Positions 19,401 through 28,329 of a stretch of DNA of 64,000 nt are shown here, piece after piece. The stretch lies in the NCBI RefSeq assembly GCF_024746835.1, contig NZ_CP080530.1, positions 868,001 through 932,000 on the forward strand, written 5' to 3'. The translations under genes were made by a program, and so were the position numbers. How positions within the stretch are numbered: position 1 is the first letter of the stretch; each line of letters begins with the position of its first letter. The stretch is from Mesorhizobium sp. AR02. GTDB taxonomy: Bacteria; Pseudomonadota; Alphaproteobacteria; Rhizobiales; Rhizobiaceae. The notes below the pieces were generated by a model, which worked only from the letters and a program-made list of their open reading frames with translations, was not told the origin of the DNA and ran no database searches.

Positions 19401-21352
19401 AGCACAGCGCGTCGCACCGGGCTGGCAGTTTGGCAAAAGAGCTTCCTGCGAAAGCGCACGATCAGGATATGCGTTTGGGGCTGATGGACGCACCTGGCCC
19501 GTCGTCATTTCTAGAGCCCGCCGCGCGCCATGACCAGGCACCGAAACCCGGAGAGTCCAATCACCAGCGGTCCCGGAACGAGCTGATGGGTGCACCTGCC
19601 TCGAGCAACCTCCTGCCAAGCGAGGAGGCCTTCATCGACGATGAGCATGACACAGCTGGGTTGAGGCCAGCGAAGAGGCAGAGGACCCTGGACGTTCCGC
19701 AAGGCCTTGCTGCAGAGCCGCAGCTGAACGGGATCGCTAAGTCAGGCGGTCGCCTGCTGACGCCGGGCCCCACCCATCAACTGGGTGCATCGCCATGGGA
19801 GGCACGGCCGATGATGCAGGGGAGCGGGTACGAAGACGCCGCGGCGCCGCATGCGGTCGCGACGGCCGTCGGGGACGCCGCTGCGCAGCAGGGACCTGCT
19901 ACTTGGCCATTGGTCCGCCCGGAAGGTTACGATCAGGATCTGATGGTTGAAGACGGCCCACCATGGTCCGAGGTTCCCCCTGAGCTGGCGCAGGACATAA
20001 TCCAAGCTGGACGGCAGGAACCTGCCAGGTCCACGTCAACCTGGTCGCTGCAGATGCCGCTCAACATTGATTGGAGTATGTGGCCAGCGTCGGAAGCAGC
20101 GCCAGTGCACTATGTCAGGGCTCGCTCAGACGCCTACGGCGATTTTGAGGCAGCGGTTAATCCCAATCCGCCCGGGCCAGTACCGGGTCATCACCAGGGC
20201 GCTCGACAGCCCGGCTCGCCGCTGGCGCTTTCTCCGCTGCCGGCCTCCTCGGACGACGAAGCTATGGCGTGGTTGAGCGAGGAGTTGGAGCGGCGGCAGA
20301 TGCTCCGCGAGACGGAGTGGCAGCCCATGATGCAAGGGACAGGGTCCGCCGCCGTCTTCAGGCCGGGAGGGCCCGATGACGTTCAGCTCATCCGTCGCGG
20401 GCAACTTTTGCCGATGAGTGAAGCTGCGCCAGCGGCAGCGCCACCGGCAAGAACTACCCAACCCGCCTCGCCAGCAACCGCTAGGCTGCCAGAAACCTAC
20501 CGCGGTCTTCCAGTGGTTGATCTGACGAGGCCAACCACCACCTCCTCCGATGCCCAGATCGGGGCGTCGCATCCGACAGCCTCTTCCAATGTCCCCGTGG
20601 GGTCGGTGCTTGGCGCCGACGAGTGGCTGAGCACCGACCATATCCAGAGGGATTACGATTTGCTGGAGGAGCGGCTGCGGGGGATCGATCCGAGGCTCGC
20701 CGGCCAGACGCAGTTGGTGGATCCCCTCATAGCCAATGGTCCCCTGCGCTTGCGCGGTTTCAGCGAAATCGATAGGGAATACGCATTGCACCGCATTGTC
20801 TATGATCAGGATGGCAACGACACAGCCGATTTCCTGTTCCTGCCCGTGAACAATGCCACTGAGCATAGCCTCGGCACCCATTGGTCGCTGCTGCTGGTTG
20901 ATCGCAGCAACCGGGAAAGGCCGGTCGCCTATCACTACGACTCCCTCCAGCGAGAGGGATACAACGACGCGCCTGCAAGACAGCTCGCAGGGCTGCTGAA
21001 CGCCACCTTGGCGCCAGCCCGCATGGCCAGACAGCCGAACCGTTATGATTGCGGCGTCTTTGTGGTGGACGGCACGCGGGCGCTGGTTCAACGACTGGTG
21101 GACGGGCAGCGGCCGGACCACGAGCCGCTGCACCTCGACAACCTCGTCGCCGATCGGCAGGCGCTGCAAGACCGGCTGAGCTTGCCGCCGGAGCTCCGGC
21201 CGCTGTTGGCATTCGAGCCAGCGGAAATCTGGCGACTGTTGGATGATGAGCCTGCCTCCCCTTCGCCGCCAATTAGTTCGACCTCACATGCGCGAACGGA
21301 CGGTGTTCATCAGCCGACCCAGGCGTCGTGGCTCCCTGAACGCAAAAGATAA
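16409..21352 (+). CDS. NopD/Bel2-5-like type III effector with C48 SUMO-protease domain
   Basis: A 1647-residue protein expected to be injected into plant cells and to cleave SUMO conjugates. Residues 1-65 are Ser/Gly/Ala/Pro rich, as in type III signals. Residues ~68-1030 hold four tandem repeats starting near 68, 328, 593 and 868; each full repeat (~260 residues) contains two related ~100-residue modules, and the fourth lacks the second, giving seven modules. A linker follows with a basic PAKRQRTLD (1087-1095), a candidate nuclear localisation signal. The C-terminal ULP1/C48 domain (about 1400-1610) keeps its triad: His1491 in THWSLLLVD, Asp1511 in YHYDSL, Cys1548 in RYDCGVFV, with Gln1542 six residues before the Cys. 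A tts box lies upstream. Known relatives are NopD and Bel2-5 of Bradyrhizobium and XopD of Xanthomonas. The frame is intact throughout. Confidence 0.9.
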   Translation: MDFTSTKRVRGQSNRTGLQESSRAAPSAGAAAFERQLSAIANSDGGGGAMPAGSAPPPAQSTGLGSNQSPYPQDAPLILGLREALIKSKASGCTVNVYVRSLLSFGRWLFANNKDSIKDRLDKQSLTEDAREFIGKGDPARLLTAIGHLRTSQSTGGVVPIPGRVELTPYLQDAALIEEYRNQTPTHSGRRHATALRSFSDYLRQNNKKGIAGRLFGGALDGDVKDYKEDAGDQTISSALAHLRKSDAGVKAMNLERHIPLVPDPEDAALMDPRRIGEAIAQHSASQEAGSWLAAAAHDQDVPLELMDEQGPSSSALRPAQSTRLRNQPLYPQDAPLVFGLKDALLKGNASKHTAKNTVRSLLSFGRWVFANNKDPIEDRLDHGSLTDDAREFIGKGDPARLLTGIGHLRTAQSTGGIVPIPGRVELTPYPEDAALIKEYRDKAPTQIGKGDANALRSFSDYLRQNNKKGIAGRLSGKALDGDVEAYKEDADGNRSIGSALTHLRESHAGAKAMELERHIPPVPDPEDAALMEPRRGDEAIALHSASQEAGSWPKELPAADHDQDVRLELMDEPGPSSSAPQQTQSARLRRNQPLYPQDAPLISGLREALIKGNASEHTANDYVGSLLSFGRWLFANNKDPIKDRLDHGSLTEDAREFIGKRNPKTLLPAINHLRTSQSTGGIATIAGRAELTPHPEDAALIAALIKEYRDKAAIQTGKRNATALRSFSDYLRQNNKKSIAGRLSGKALNGDVKSYRKDAGGDPRIGSALNYLRQSDTGAKAIERERHIPLVPDPENAGLIEPTRVGDAAAQRSASQEAGAWPKELAAAAHDQDVRLELMDEPGLSSSAPQPAQSARPRRKQQPRPQPPLYPQDASLILGLEQALINGGVAELTVKNNVSILRRFGGWLFANHKPSLVARLDSKSLSDGGEVLEFIRKGDPRKLVAAIGHLRTLRSTGVVPIAGRAKLNPPPPQNVTLINSENAAPMERRRVGDAAAQHSASHRAGSLAKELPAKAHDQDMRLGLMDAPGPSSFLEPAARHDQAPKPGESNHQRSRNELMGAPASSNLLPSEEAFIDDEHDTAGLRPAKRQRTLDVPQGLAAEPQLNGIAKSGGRLLTPGPTHQLGASPWEARPMMQGSGYEDAAAPHAVATAVGDAAAQQGPATWPLVRPEGYDQDLMVEDGPPWSEVPPELAQDIIQAGRQEPARSTSTWSLQMPLNIDWSMWPASEAAPVHYVRARSDAYGDFEAAVNPNPPGPVPGHHQGARQPGSPLALSPLPASSDDEAMAWLSEELERRQMLRETEWQPMMQGTGSAAVFRPGGPDDVQLIRRGQLLPMSEAAPAAAPPARTTQPASPATARLPETYRGLPVVDLTRPTTTSSDAQIGASHPTASSNVPVGSVLGADEWLSTDHIQRDYDLLEERLRGIDPRLAGQTQLVDPLIANGPLRLRGFSEIDREYALHRIVYDQDGNDTADFLFLPVNNATEHSLGTHWSLLLVDRSNRERPVAYHYDSLQREGYNDAPARQLAGLLNATLAPARMARQPNRYDCGVFVVDGTRALVQRLVDGQRPDHEPLHLDNLVADRQALQDRLSLPPELRPLLAFEPAEIWRLLDDEPASPSPPISSTSHARTDGVHQPTQASWLPERKR
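16610..19510 (+). repeat. In-gene tandem repeats of the effector (4 units, ~780-830 bp)
   Basis: Units begin at about 16613, 17393, 18187 and 19013 with the shared sequence TATCC(C/T)CAGGATGCT. The first three units share long identical runs; the fourth is shorter and more divergent. Unit 3 has an extra direct duplication (GCTCTCATC twice near 18506-18525). Confidence 0.88.
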
Positions 21353-21401
21353 CTATTAACCGCGACCATGCGCGTCCTGGTTCGCATGCTCGGCTTTGAT
21401 T

Positions 21402-21443
21402 GGCCTCCCCAGCTTTTTCTGTCCGTAATGTGATCGGGAGGCC
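21402..21443. terminator. Inverted repeat between convergent genes, possible terminator
   Basis: GGCCTCCC at 21402-21409 and GGGAGGCC at 21436-21443 can pair; the loop is long (26 bases) and contains a T-run. It lies between two convergent genes, the expected place for a bidirectional terminator. Weak evidence. Confidence 0.35.
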
Positions 21444-21458
21444 GGGGCGCTGCGGTGC

Positions 21459-22601
21459 TCAGCGGATGTGACGCGCGAGATCTGCGATCCTAACCATCAG
21501 CATTTCCATCGGTCCTCGCTGGAAGACGCGCCGCCAAAGCACCGCGAAAGTGCTGATAACCACGACGAAGCCAAAGAGTATGGACAGGCTCCCGTCTCTG
21601 CCAACCAGATTTTTAAAATAGGCTATTCCCACAATGTGCAGCACATAGGCCGTCAAAGGCATCGAGCCGACCGCGATTATTGGCCAGACCAGCTTTCGCA
21701 GATGCGGGAGCGCATCCATAGCGAGCCAACAAGCCGCAATGACAATCATTGCGCAACCGGTGTTGCCCAGGATCGAGAACGTCGTCTCGCTGTGAGGTGC
21801 GGCAACCCATAGCCAACTCGCTGTGTAGGGAGCGTCCGCGTTCATCCACCAGAGGACGGGAGTCTGGCCAAGTTCCCGCAAATCGGCCAATTCGGCGCTT
21901 ACGCTAGGCAGCAAACGCAGCGCGAGCCAGGATCCCCCATAGCCCAACACGGCCAGCGCGACCCCCGCTAGACCAAGGCGCCAATGCATTGCTTGCGTAT
22001 TAAGGCTAAGGCGCGCGATGGCCATGCCTGCGATCACAAAAGGAACCCAGGTTAAAGCGGGATAATCGCCGCTGACCATGAGCTTGAACACCGGGTCGAA
22101 GGACGCGCCCTTGGGGCCAGACATTGACAAAAGATGGAACCACACTTGCGGGAGAACTAATGCGGTCCCAGCAGCGAGCAAGCCGAGTTGCTGTGCGCTG
22201 AGCCGATGGAGCGGCAGGACCAACAAGAAGCAGATTCCGTAGTATTCCAGGATGACCTCGACGTTCGTATCGAGGCAGGTCAGGATTGAGCCAAGCGCGA
22301 GTAAAACAAGGGCACGAATTGCGACTCTGTCAATGGCCTGTCTGCCGGCTTCCCCCGACTTCGGCTCCTTGCGACCGGTAATCAGGATGATCGAAAAACC
22401 GGCCAATACGGCAAACAGGGCGGACGACCGCCCCTGGGTTAGTTCCATCAGATTCCTGACCAGTCCTTCGTCGGGAATGGGACCCCCGACATGGACGACA
22501 AACATGCCTATGACAGCCAGGCCGCGAGCAAGGTCGATGCCGTCCAGCCGATCTACGGCCGCCCCATCCCTCACGTCCGCAATCGCCGCGTTCATCGCCA
22601 T
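21459..22601 (-). CDS. DUF418/DUF1624-type (YeiB-like) multi-spanning membrane protein
   Basis: A 380-residue protein with about ten hydrophobic segments. The N-terminal RLDGIDLARGLAVIGMFVVH is the start motif of YeiB/DUF1624 and related acyltransferase-like membrane proteins, and the C-terminal GSMPLTAYVLHIVGIAYF with a final WRRVFQRGPMEMLMVRIADL matches the DUF418 domain end. The family is often annotated as a transporter or acyltransferase, but its activity is not established. A near-perfect short repeat (TTGGT(T/C)GTGTTGATC twice, 22618-22660) lies just upstream. No operon partner. Confidence 0.75.
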   Translation of the reverse strand: MAMNAAIADVRDGAAVDRLDGIDLARGLAVIGMFVVHVGGPIPDEGLVRNLMELTQGRSSALFAVLAGFSIILITGRKEPKSGEAGRQAIDRVAIRALVLLALGSILTCLDTNVEVILEYYGICFLLVLPLHRLSAQQLGLLAAGTALVLPQVWFHLLSMSGPKGASFDPVFKLMVSGDYPALTWVPFVIAGMAIARLSLNTQAMHWRLGLAGVALAVLGYGGSWLALRLLPSVSAELADLRELGQTPVLWWMNADAPYTASWLWVAAPHSETTFSILGNTGCAMIVIAACWLAMDALPHLRKLVWPIIAVGSMPLTAYVLHIVGIAYFKNLVGRDGSLSILFGFVVVISTFAVLWRRVFQRGPMEMLMVRIADLARHIR

Positions 22602-22765
22602 GGTAGATTCCTTATGTTGGTTGTGTTGATCATGTTGGTCGTGTTGATCGCGGAGCCGCGTTTATGCTTGCTGTTCAGCTCTTTAGCATGCGGCAAAACA
22701 ACACATCGGCTCACCAAGCCTGTGGCGCGGACCTGACAAACCCGACAAACGGTGTCGCGGAGCCG

Positions 22766-23703
22766 TCATTTTTGTAGGGATGGCGGACCCGAGAGATCCA
22801 CTGAACCGGCGGCGAGAGGCTCAGCGACGGCGGATGATCCGATCAGCACGCCGCGGCACCGCCGGTGACGATCGCCCCGGGTGTCAAGGCCAGGGCGTGA
22901 ACCTGCGATAATCTGTGGTGGTGCGCCTGCGACCAGAACTTTAGTGTGCTCGGGCAGGTTGGCAGCAATATAGTGGACGACATGGGTCTTGCCGGTGCCA
23001 GGATGTCCGTGGAGAAGAATACCCTTGCGCCCCGATTGGCCGAGGCGCTTCAACTCCTCCCGGCATTTAACAAAATCGAAGATGTGCGTATCGAGCTGGG
23101 CCATAGTCGCCTTGGAAAGCACTACGTCGTTCCGGCTTACAGCAGGAAGCTTGTGCACCCGCATTGTTTCCTGCGTGCCCCCGAATTCAGTGGACTCGAA
23201 GGAGACAGCCTTGTTGCGGTAATAGCTCTTGCCCTGCGCCTGGATTGTGCGCAGAAAGCGCTTGGCGAAGGCATGGCCCAGCTCATTAGGCAGATGACCT
23301 ATTTCGACCTGGACCATTGGCCCATAGCGGGTAAGGAACTTCGACAGCATGACTGCTGCAGGCATGTCGTCGTCGATCGCTATCAGCCAAATACCGTTGT
23401 TAATCGAAGGATATGGCTCATCTTCGCCAATGTCGATGCCCTGACGCTGGACGGGCGCCAGTTGCACGACGTGTTTTCCCTCGGAAGTGGTCAAGTCTGA
23501 CAGCTTCATCGGCAAAAACTCGACCATTTGGTGGAAGCCAAGAGCTCAGGGGACCGAGGTGCGATTAGGTCCTCAATAAGGGATTGAAGATCCGGCAGGA
23601 GATGTGCGTTAAACTCCCACCGGGAGCTCACGAGAGCTGTCAAATCATCGGTGTTGAAATGGCGACGAAGTTTCTGCCACACAAAGCGTTCGGGTTCAGG
23701 CAT
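22766..23703 (-). pseudogene. AAA-family ATPase, frameshifted and C-terminally decayed
   Basis: Two minus-strand frames form one protein. The upstream frame (23506-23703, starting MPEPERFVWQKLRRHF) passes into the second (22766-23527, MVEFLPMKLSDL...) by a shift near 23530. The Walker A is clear (GILLHGHPGTGKTHVVHYIA), but the frame after VLVAGAPPQIIAGS no longer follows the family, and the Walker B/DEAD-type acidic block and sensor motifs are absent. Rhizobial relatives are cytoplasmic ATPases of unknown role. Broken on at least two counts. Confidence 0.7.
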
Positions 23704-24009
23704 GACGATGTTCCTTTGAATGTAAAGTTGAGTGGAAGGCCTGGGTCTGTAGATACCTCATATGGTGTCTAAGACAAGAGGAGCAGGGTATATTTAATAA
23801 TATATCTGTTTATTTTATATCAAAGGCGTTATGCCATTGATATTTAGCTAGCAAGAATTGGAAAGATATACAAAAATATATTTGAAAATATATTCTGGTT
23901 TATTTTTCAACTGGTGGAGTTGATGTCGCACTGCACTTAAATGTAAGATTGCGCCGACTTATCGCGACCACTGTACCTAAGCATGAGATTCAATGCCCCT
24001 GAGTCTCAA
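23704..24009. other. AT-rich spacer with IS-end-like direct repeats
   Basis: From 23788 to 23910 the base composition falls to clearly AT-rich (runs such as ATATATTTGAAAATATATTC), unlike the surrounding DNA. Next to it, TGCACTTAAATGTAAGATT (about 23932) and TGTACCTAAGCATGAGATT (about 23973) form an imperfect direct repeat of the kind found at IS21-type ends. No gene. Confidence 0.45.
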
Positions 24010-25573
24010 TGAGACCGGTAATTTCTCTGGGCTCGAATACAGGTTGTTAGGCCCGCGTAGTCCATGAGCGCCGCTTTGTTCGGAGGGAAAGCGATGGCGG
24101 TGGAATGGACGATCACGATCGAGGGCAGGAACGAGTTCGGAGACGTTTGCCGGAAGGCGGTCCGCATCGACAAGAGCTGGGAACGTCTGTTTGACGGCGA
24201 CCTCGGCCTGTCGATCGAGGACAGCAAGACCATCATGGCGGCGCTGCAGAGCGCGGTCGTGAACCATGAGGCGGAGACGTATTCCCTCTTTCGTCGGGTC
24301 TGCCCGGATTGCCACAGGTTTCGGCCGGTCAACGACTACACGACGCGACGGATCCGGACTGTCTTTGGCATCGTGGAGGTGCGCAATCCTCGTTGGATGC
24401 TGTGTCGGGATTGTTACCCAGGCATGGTCGATGCCTTTGCGCCGCTGCGGGAGATCTGCCCGGATCGAGCGACATCCGAGCTGATGGAACTGACGGCGCG
24501 GCTGGGGAGCATGATGCCGTACCGGCAGGCTGCGAGAGTGCTTGCCGAATTCCTGCCCGTTGAGCCGACCGAGACGCATGCCACCGTGCGCAAGCGAACC
24601 ATCAGGATTGGCGAACGGCTCGACGATCAGGTTGCTGAGGAAGAATTGCACGCAAGGGCGCAAACGGACGAACGACGCCAGCTTGAAATGCAGCTTCCCG
24701 GCGATCACCGCAAAGAGTTCGTCATCAGCATCGATACTGCGCATGTTCGCAGCGCCGATTCCAATTCAGCGCGCAACTTCGAGCTCGTTGTCGCCCGATG
24801 CGGCCGCGGCGGACGAGGCGAAGGTGGCGGTCGCTATTTCGTGACCAGCAGCACCGACCAACGGGCAATCCGGGATCGCGCTCTTCATGCTCTTTGGGAA
24901 GTGGGCTACCGCGGCTTTGGCGATGTGACGGTGATTTCGGACGGCGCCGAAATCCTGAAGCGGCTACCCGCGCAATGCCGAAGCCGACGGCCCACATCAT
25001 CGACTGGTTCCACATCGCCATGAAGGTCCAGCCGATGCAGCAGATCGCCGATCATATGGCTCGATCCCGATCGGGTCTCTCTGAAGCGCTTCCCGCAATC
25101 GACCGTGACATCAGAGCGGTGAAGTGGCGCCTGTGGCATGGGCGGGTCGATCGCGCGATCACCGATCTGGAGCAACTCTTGGAGAGGGTGAAGGCTTCGC
25201 AAGGAGACAGCGAGTTCTCCATCGCCCGACTTCAAAGCCTCGGCTTGCAGCTCCTGACCTATATCCGTTCGAACCGCGGCGCGATCGTCAACTATGGCAA
25301 GCGCTACCAAGCCGGCCTTCGCGTCGCAACGACTCTGGCTGAATCGGCGGTGAATTCACTTGTCGGCAAGCGGATGGTCAAGAAACAGCAGATGCGGTGG
25401 TCGCTCCACGGGGCTCACATGCTCATGCAGGTCAGGACGGCAGATCTCAACGGCGAGCTTCGCAATCGATTGCGGGCACCGTTCCGACAGCCAGAGCCGA
25501 ACGTGCCACCACTATTCAAGCCCAAACCGCCTCTCCTGCGCGCCGCCTAACCCCAGAGAAGTTACCGGTCTCA
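24010..25573 (+). mobile_element. ISKra4-family insertion sequence
   Basis: Ends are TGAGACCGGTAATTTCTCTG at 24010 and its near-perfect complement ending at 25573 (one mismatch in about 22 bp). Length is about 1564 bp with one transposase, which is frameshifted. Confidence 0.8.
24094..25550 (+). pseudogene. ISKra4-family transposase, single frameshift
   Basis: The start at 24094 has GGAGGGAAAGCG directly before ATG. The first frame contains the zinc-ribbon-like CPDCHRF ... CRDC pair near residues 75-110 and the catalytic region VISIDTAHVRSAD. At about 24967 the frame breaks within CCC; the second frame continues AMPKPTAHIIDWFHIAMKVQ through VGKRMVKKQQMRWSLHGAHM to the stop at 25550. Restoring one C in the run would rejoin the protein, so this is a one-base deletion or a sequencing error. 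ISKra4 enzymes are DDE transposases; no programmed shift is known to me at this point. Confidence 0.85.
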
Positions 25574-25685
25574 AATGAGCTGGAGTGGCATCGCCGCTCT
25601 CCTCGGTTCTTGCTCTCTCAGTTGAACTTGATGCTCGTCTGCACGAACACGCCGTAGCGCTCTGTCTCCCAATTGGTGACCTGCG
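25574..25685 (-). pseudogene. C-terminal scrap of an outer-membrane beta-barrel protein
   Basis: The minus strand reads VTNWETERYGVFVQTSIKFN and a stop at 25623-25685, an alternating aromatic strand ending in Phe-Asn like the last strand of outer-membrane barrels. The rest has been removed by IS6 copy 2. Confidence 0.35.
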
Positions 25686-25785
25686 GGTGCTGTCACATTG
25701 ATTGTAAGCGCGAATTTCCCCGCACCTTTTGCTGTTGAGTGCTCTGATGCATGAGGTGTCCACCCAAATAGGTGGACACCTTGTG

Positions 25786-26259
25786 ATGGAAGAAGATGAT
25801 CAGAAATTGCAGGTAAGGCTTGTTGGTCGGAACGGGCGACGCCGATACGACCCTGCATCGAAGGACCGTCTTGTCTCGGCCTGCCTTGAGCCTGGCGTGT
25901 CGGTATCGAGGCTTGCGCTCGAACATGGGGTCAATGCGAACCTTCTTCGGAAGTGGATAAAGAAGCGCACTGAGACCCAGTCCCTCCCGCCGTCCTCATC
26001 ACCGGCGTTCATCCCGGTTCAGATTGAAAGCACTTCCGATCGGGTCTTGCTGCGACAGAGCAGCATGGCTGCGGTGGATTTGCCGGCGACCTGTGATGAA
26101 GTGCATGGGTCGGAAGCCAAAAGGGCTGCGCTTTTTTCCTCTCCAGCCAAGGTGAGCGCGTCACTGCCGAACGGCGTGAAGTTGACGCTGGAATGCGGTG
26201 ATGTGGATGCATTGACGGCGACCATCGGAGCACTGGGTCATGTTCAGACTGGGCGCTGA
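25786..26259 (+). CDS. tnpA: IS66 TnpA (Orf1) accessory protein
   Basis: A helix-turn-helix protein of the IS66 set. Conserved block: RRRYDPASKDRLVSACLEPG followed by VSVSRLALEHGVNANLLRKW, the TnpA DNA-binding domain. The start at 25786 was chosen for its place after AGGTGG and for the usual family length (~157 residues); an upstream ATG at 25747 is also possible. It overlaps tnpB by 20 bases, consistent with translational coupling. Confidence 0.85.
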   Translation: MEEDDQKLQVRLVGRNGRRRYDPASKDRLVSACLEPGVSVSRLALEHGVNANLLRKWIKKRTETQSLPPSSSPAFIPVQIESTSDRVLLRQSSMAAVDLPATCDEVHGSEAKRAALFSSPAKVSASLPNGVKLTLECGDVDALTATIGALGHVQTGR

Positions 26260-26593
26260 CCTGAAAGTCTACCTGCACCGCGAGCCGATCGACTTCCGGG
26301 CCGGCATCAACAGCCTTGCGGTTCTGGTCCAAGAGACGATGGCGCTCGATCCGTTTGCTCCAGCGGTTTTTGCCTTCTGCAATCGCCGTCGCGACCGGAT
26401 GAAGCTCTTGTTCTTTGACCGGTCCGGCTTCGTGCTGGTCCTGAAGCGGCTGACCGAGGACAAGTTCCGGTGGCCGCGCCGGGAGGCAGCGGTGGTCACG
26501 CTTACGACCGAGCAATTGCACTGGATCCTCGACGGCATCGATATCGATGCGATGGTCCGCCATCCGGTGCGGCAATATCAGGTTGCCGGTTGA
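26240..26593 (+). CDS. tnpB: IS66 TnpB (Orf2) accessory protein
   Basis: A 117-residue protein with the TnpB signature: VYLHREPIDFRAGINSLAVL, then FCNRRRDRMKLLFFDRSGFV and LKRLTEDKFRWPRR. Intact and of normal length. It is required with TnpA and TnpC for IS66 transposition; its biochemical role is not settled. Confidence 0.93.
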   Translation: MFRLGADLKVYLHREPIDFRAGINSLAVLVQETMALDPFAPAVFAFCNRRRDRMKLLFFDRSGFVLVLKRLTEDKFRWPRREAAVVTLTTEQLHWILDGIDIDAMVRHPVRQYQVAG

Positions 26594-26647
26594 GGGCTCT
26601 CGAATTGAGCGATTGACGCGCCGGCATGCTTTCGATTCAAGAATCTG

Positions 26648-28218
26648 ATGAATCGACCCGGCGAACCGACTGTTGAAGAGTTGATGGCGCGTATTGCTGC
26701 GCTTCGGGCGGAGAACCGTCAACTCACCGAACGCGTCGTCAAACTCGAGGAAGAGCTGGCGCTTGCACGACTGCATCGTTTTGCGCCGCGCAGTGAAAAA
26801 CACATTGACCGCCTCTTCAATGAAGCCGAACAGGCCGCGGATGAGGACGCCGCCGACAACGAAGATGGCGATGTCGTTGTCCTGCCGGACACGGGCTTGC
26901 CGGCGAGCGAAGGGGCGACGGGAAAGAAGCGCGGCCGCAAGGCCTTGCCGGAAAACCTGCCGCGCGAGCGTGTCGAGTATGACCTTCCCGACGCCCAGAA
27001 GGCTTGTCCTTGCTGCCGTCACCAGATGCATCGCATGGGCGAGACCGTTACCGAGCAACTTCATATCGAGGTGAAGGCGAAGGTCCTGCAGAATGTGCGG
27101 TTCAAATATGCTTGCCGTCATTGCGACCGCACCGGGATCAGCACGCCGGTCGTGACCGCGCCGATGCCCACGCAACCTTTGCCGGGCAGCATCGCTACGG
27201 CCTCGACGCTGGCCTTCGCGCTCGTTCATAAGTATGTCGACGGCACACCGCTCTACCGCCTGGCGCAGGCATTCGAGCGCGCCGGCGTTCCTGTCAGCCG
27301 AGGCGCTCTGGGCCACTGGGTGATCGGCTCGAGCGAAAAGCATCTCTCCCGCATCTATGACGCGCTGAAGCTGCGGCTCAGATCGCAGCCCCTCATCCAT
27401 GGTGACGAGACCACGGTCCAGGTGCTGAAGGAAATGGACAGAGAGGCCGCCAGCACCTCGTACATGTGGGCATACCGGAGCGGCCAGGACAGTGACGAGC
27501 CGATCGTGCTGCTCGAATATCAGCCGGGCCGCGGCCAGATACACCCGCAGGCCTTCCTCGGCGATTACCGCGGCATCGTGATGAGCGACGGCTATTCCGC
27601 CTGGCGCACGCTGGAAGGGGCAACGCATCTTGGATGCATGGCCCATTCCAGGCGGCGCTTCGTCGATGCCCTAAAGGCGAGGAAGAAAGGCGGCGGGCCG
27701 CCGGAACAGGCACTCCGGTTCTTCGAACAGCTCTACCGAGTTGAAAGGCAGGCGCGGAACGAAATCCCCGATGACGGCGAAACGCGAGATCACTGCATTC
27801 GCCGCTTCCGCCAGCAACATAGTGTCCCCATCCTCCATGCTCTCAAGGCATGGCTCGACGACATCGCCCCAAAGTCTTGCCGGACAGCAAGCTCGGCGAC
27901 GCCGTCTCCTACACCCTGAACCAATGGGGATATCTGACGCGTTACACCGAGGACGGCAGCATGCCGATCGACAACAATCTTCTGGAGCGCGACATCAGGA
28001 TTTTTGCAACTGGCAGGAAGAGTTGGTTGTTCAGCGATACTGTCGACGGAGCCAAGGCCAGCGCCATCGTCTACAGCCTGATGTTAACCTGCCGCGCCTG
28101 TGGCGTCGAGCCGTTAGCGTGGTTGCGCCACGTCCTCACTGAACTGCCTCAGCGCCCCGAGAACGTGGCTATCGACGATCTCCTGCCCTTCAACTTCCTC
28201 AAAGCCGCCGCAGCCTGA
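26648..28218 (+). pseudogene. tnpC: IS66 TnpC transposase, one frameshift
   Basis: The first frame (26648-27919) begins with a leucine-zipper-like coiled coil (ALRAENRQLTERVVKLEEEL), then a zinc-finger-like CPCCRHQM...CRHC, and the DDE core (LIHGDETTVQVL; GIVMSDGYSAW). Near 27873 one G is missing relative to the homologous remnant at 10860, and the reading continues in the frame 27850-28218 through SMPIDNNLLERDIRIFATG, which holds the last catalytic Glu. As read, the protein loses that residue, so this copy should not transpose by itself. Confidence 0.9.
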
Positions 28219-28329
28219 CCCGACGCGTCCGTCTGAAAGCGATCAGTTGTTGCAAGGGCCGTCAATGTGCGGGGAAATGAGCGCTTACCATTGATTGAGG
28301 GGTAAGGAAATTGAGGTAGCAGCGCGCCC

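Larger units (their letters stand above)
25704..28288 (+). mobile_element. IS66-family insertion sequence nested in IS6 copy 2
   Basis: Terminal repeats are GTAAGCGCGAATTTCCCCGC at 25704 and, reading inward from 28288, GTAAGCGCTCATTTCCCCGC. The 8-bp target duplication CATTGATT is exact (25696-25703 and 28289-28296) and lies inside the IS6 terminal repeat. It carries tnpA, tnpB and a frameshifted tnpC, the standard IS66 set. Confidence 0.93.

Noticed and set aside
16610..19510. Repeats in the effector gene as an assembly artefact or CRISPR-like array
   Set aside because: Units differ at many positions, keep one reading frame and are ~800 bp long; they are protein-domain repeats.
22612..22665. 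Short tandem TTGGT(T/C)GTGTTGATC repeat as a regulatory array
   Set aside because: Only about two imperfect copies, with no symmetry or conserved spacing to a promoter.
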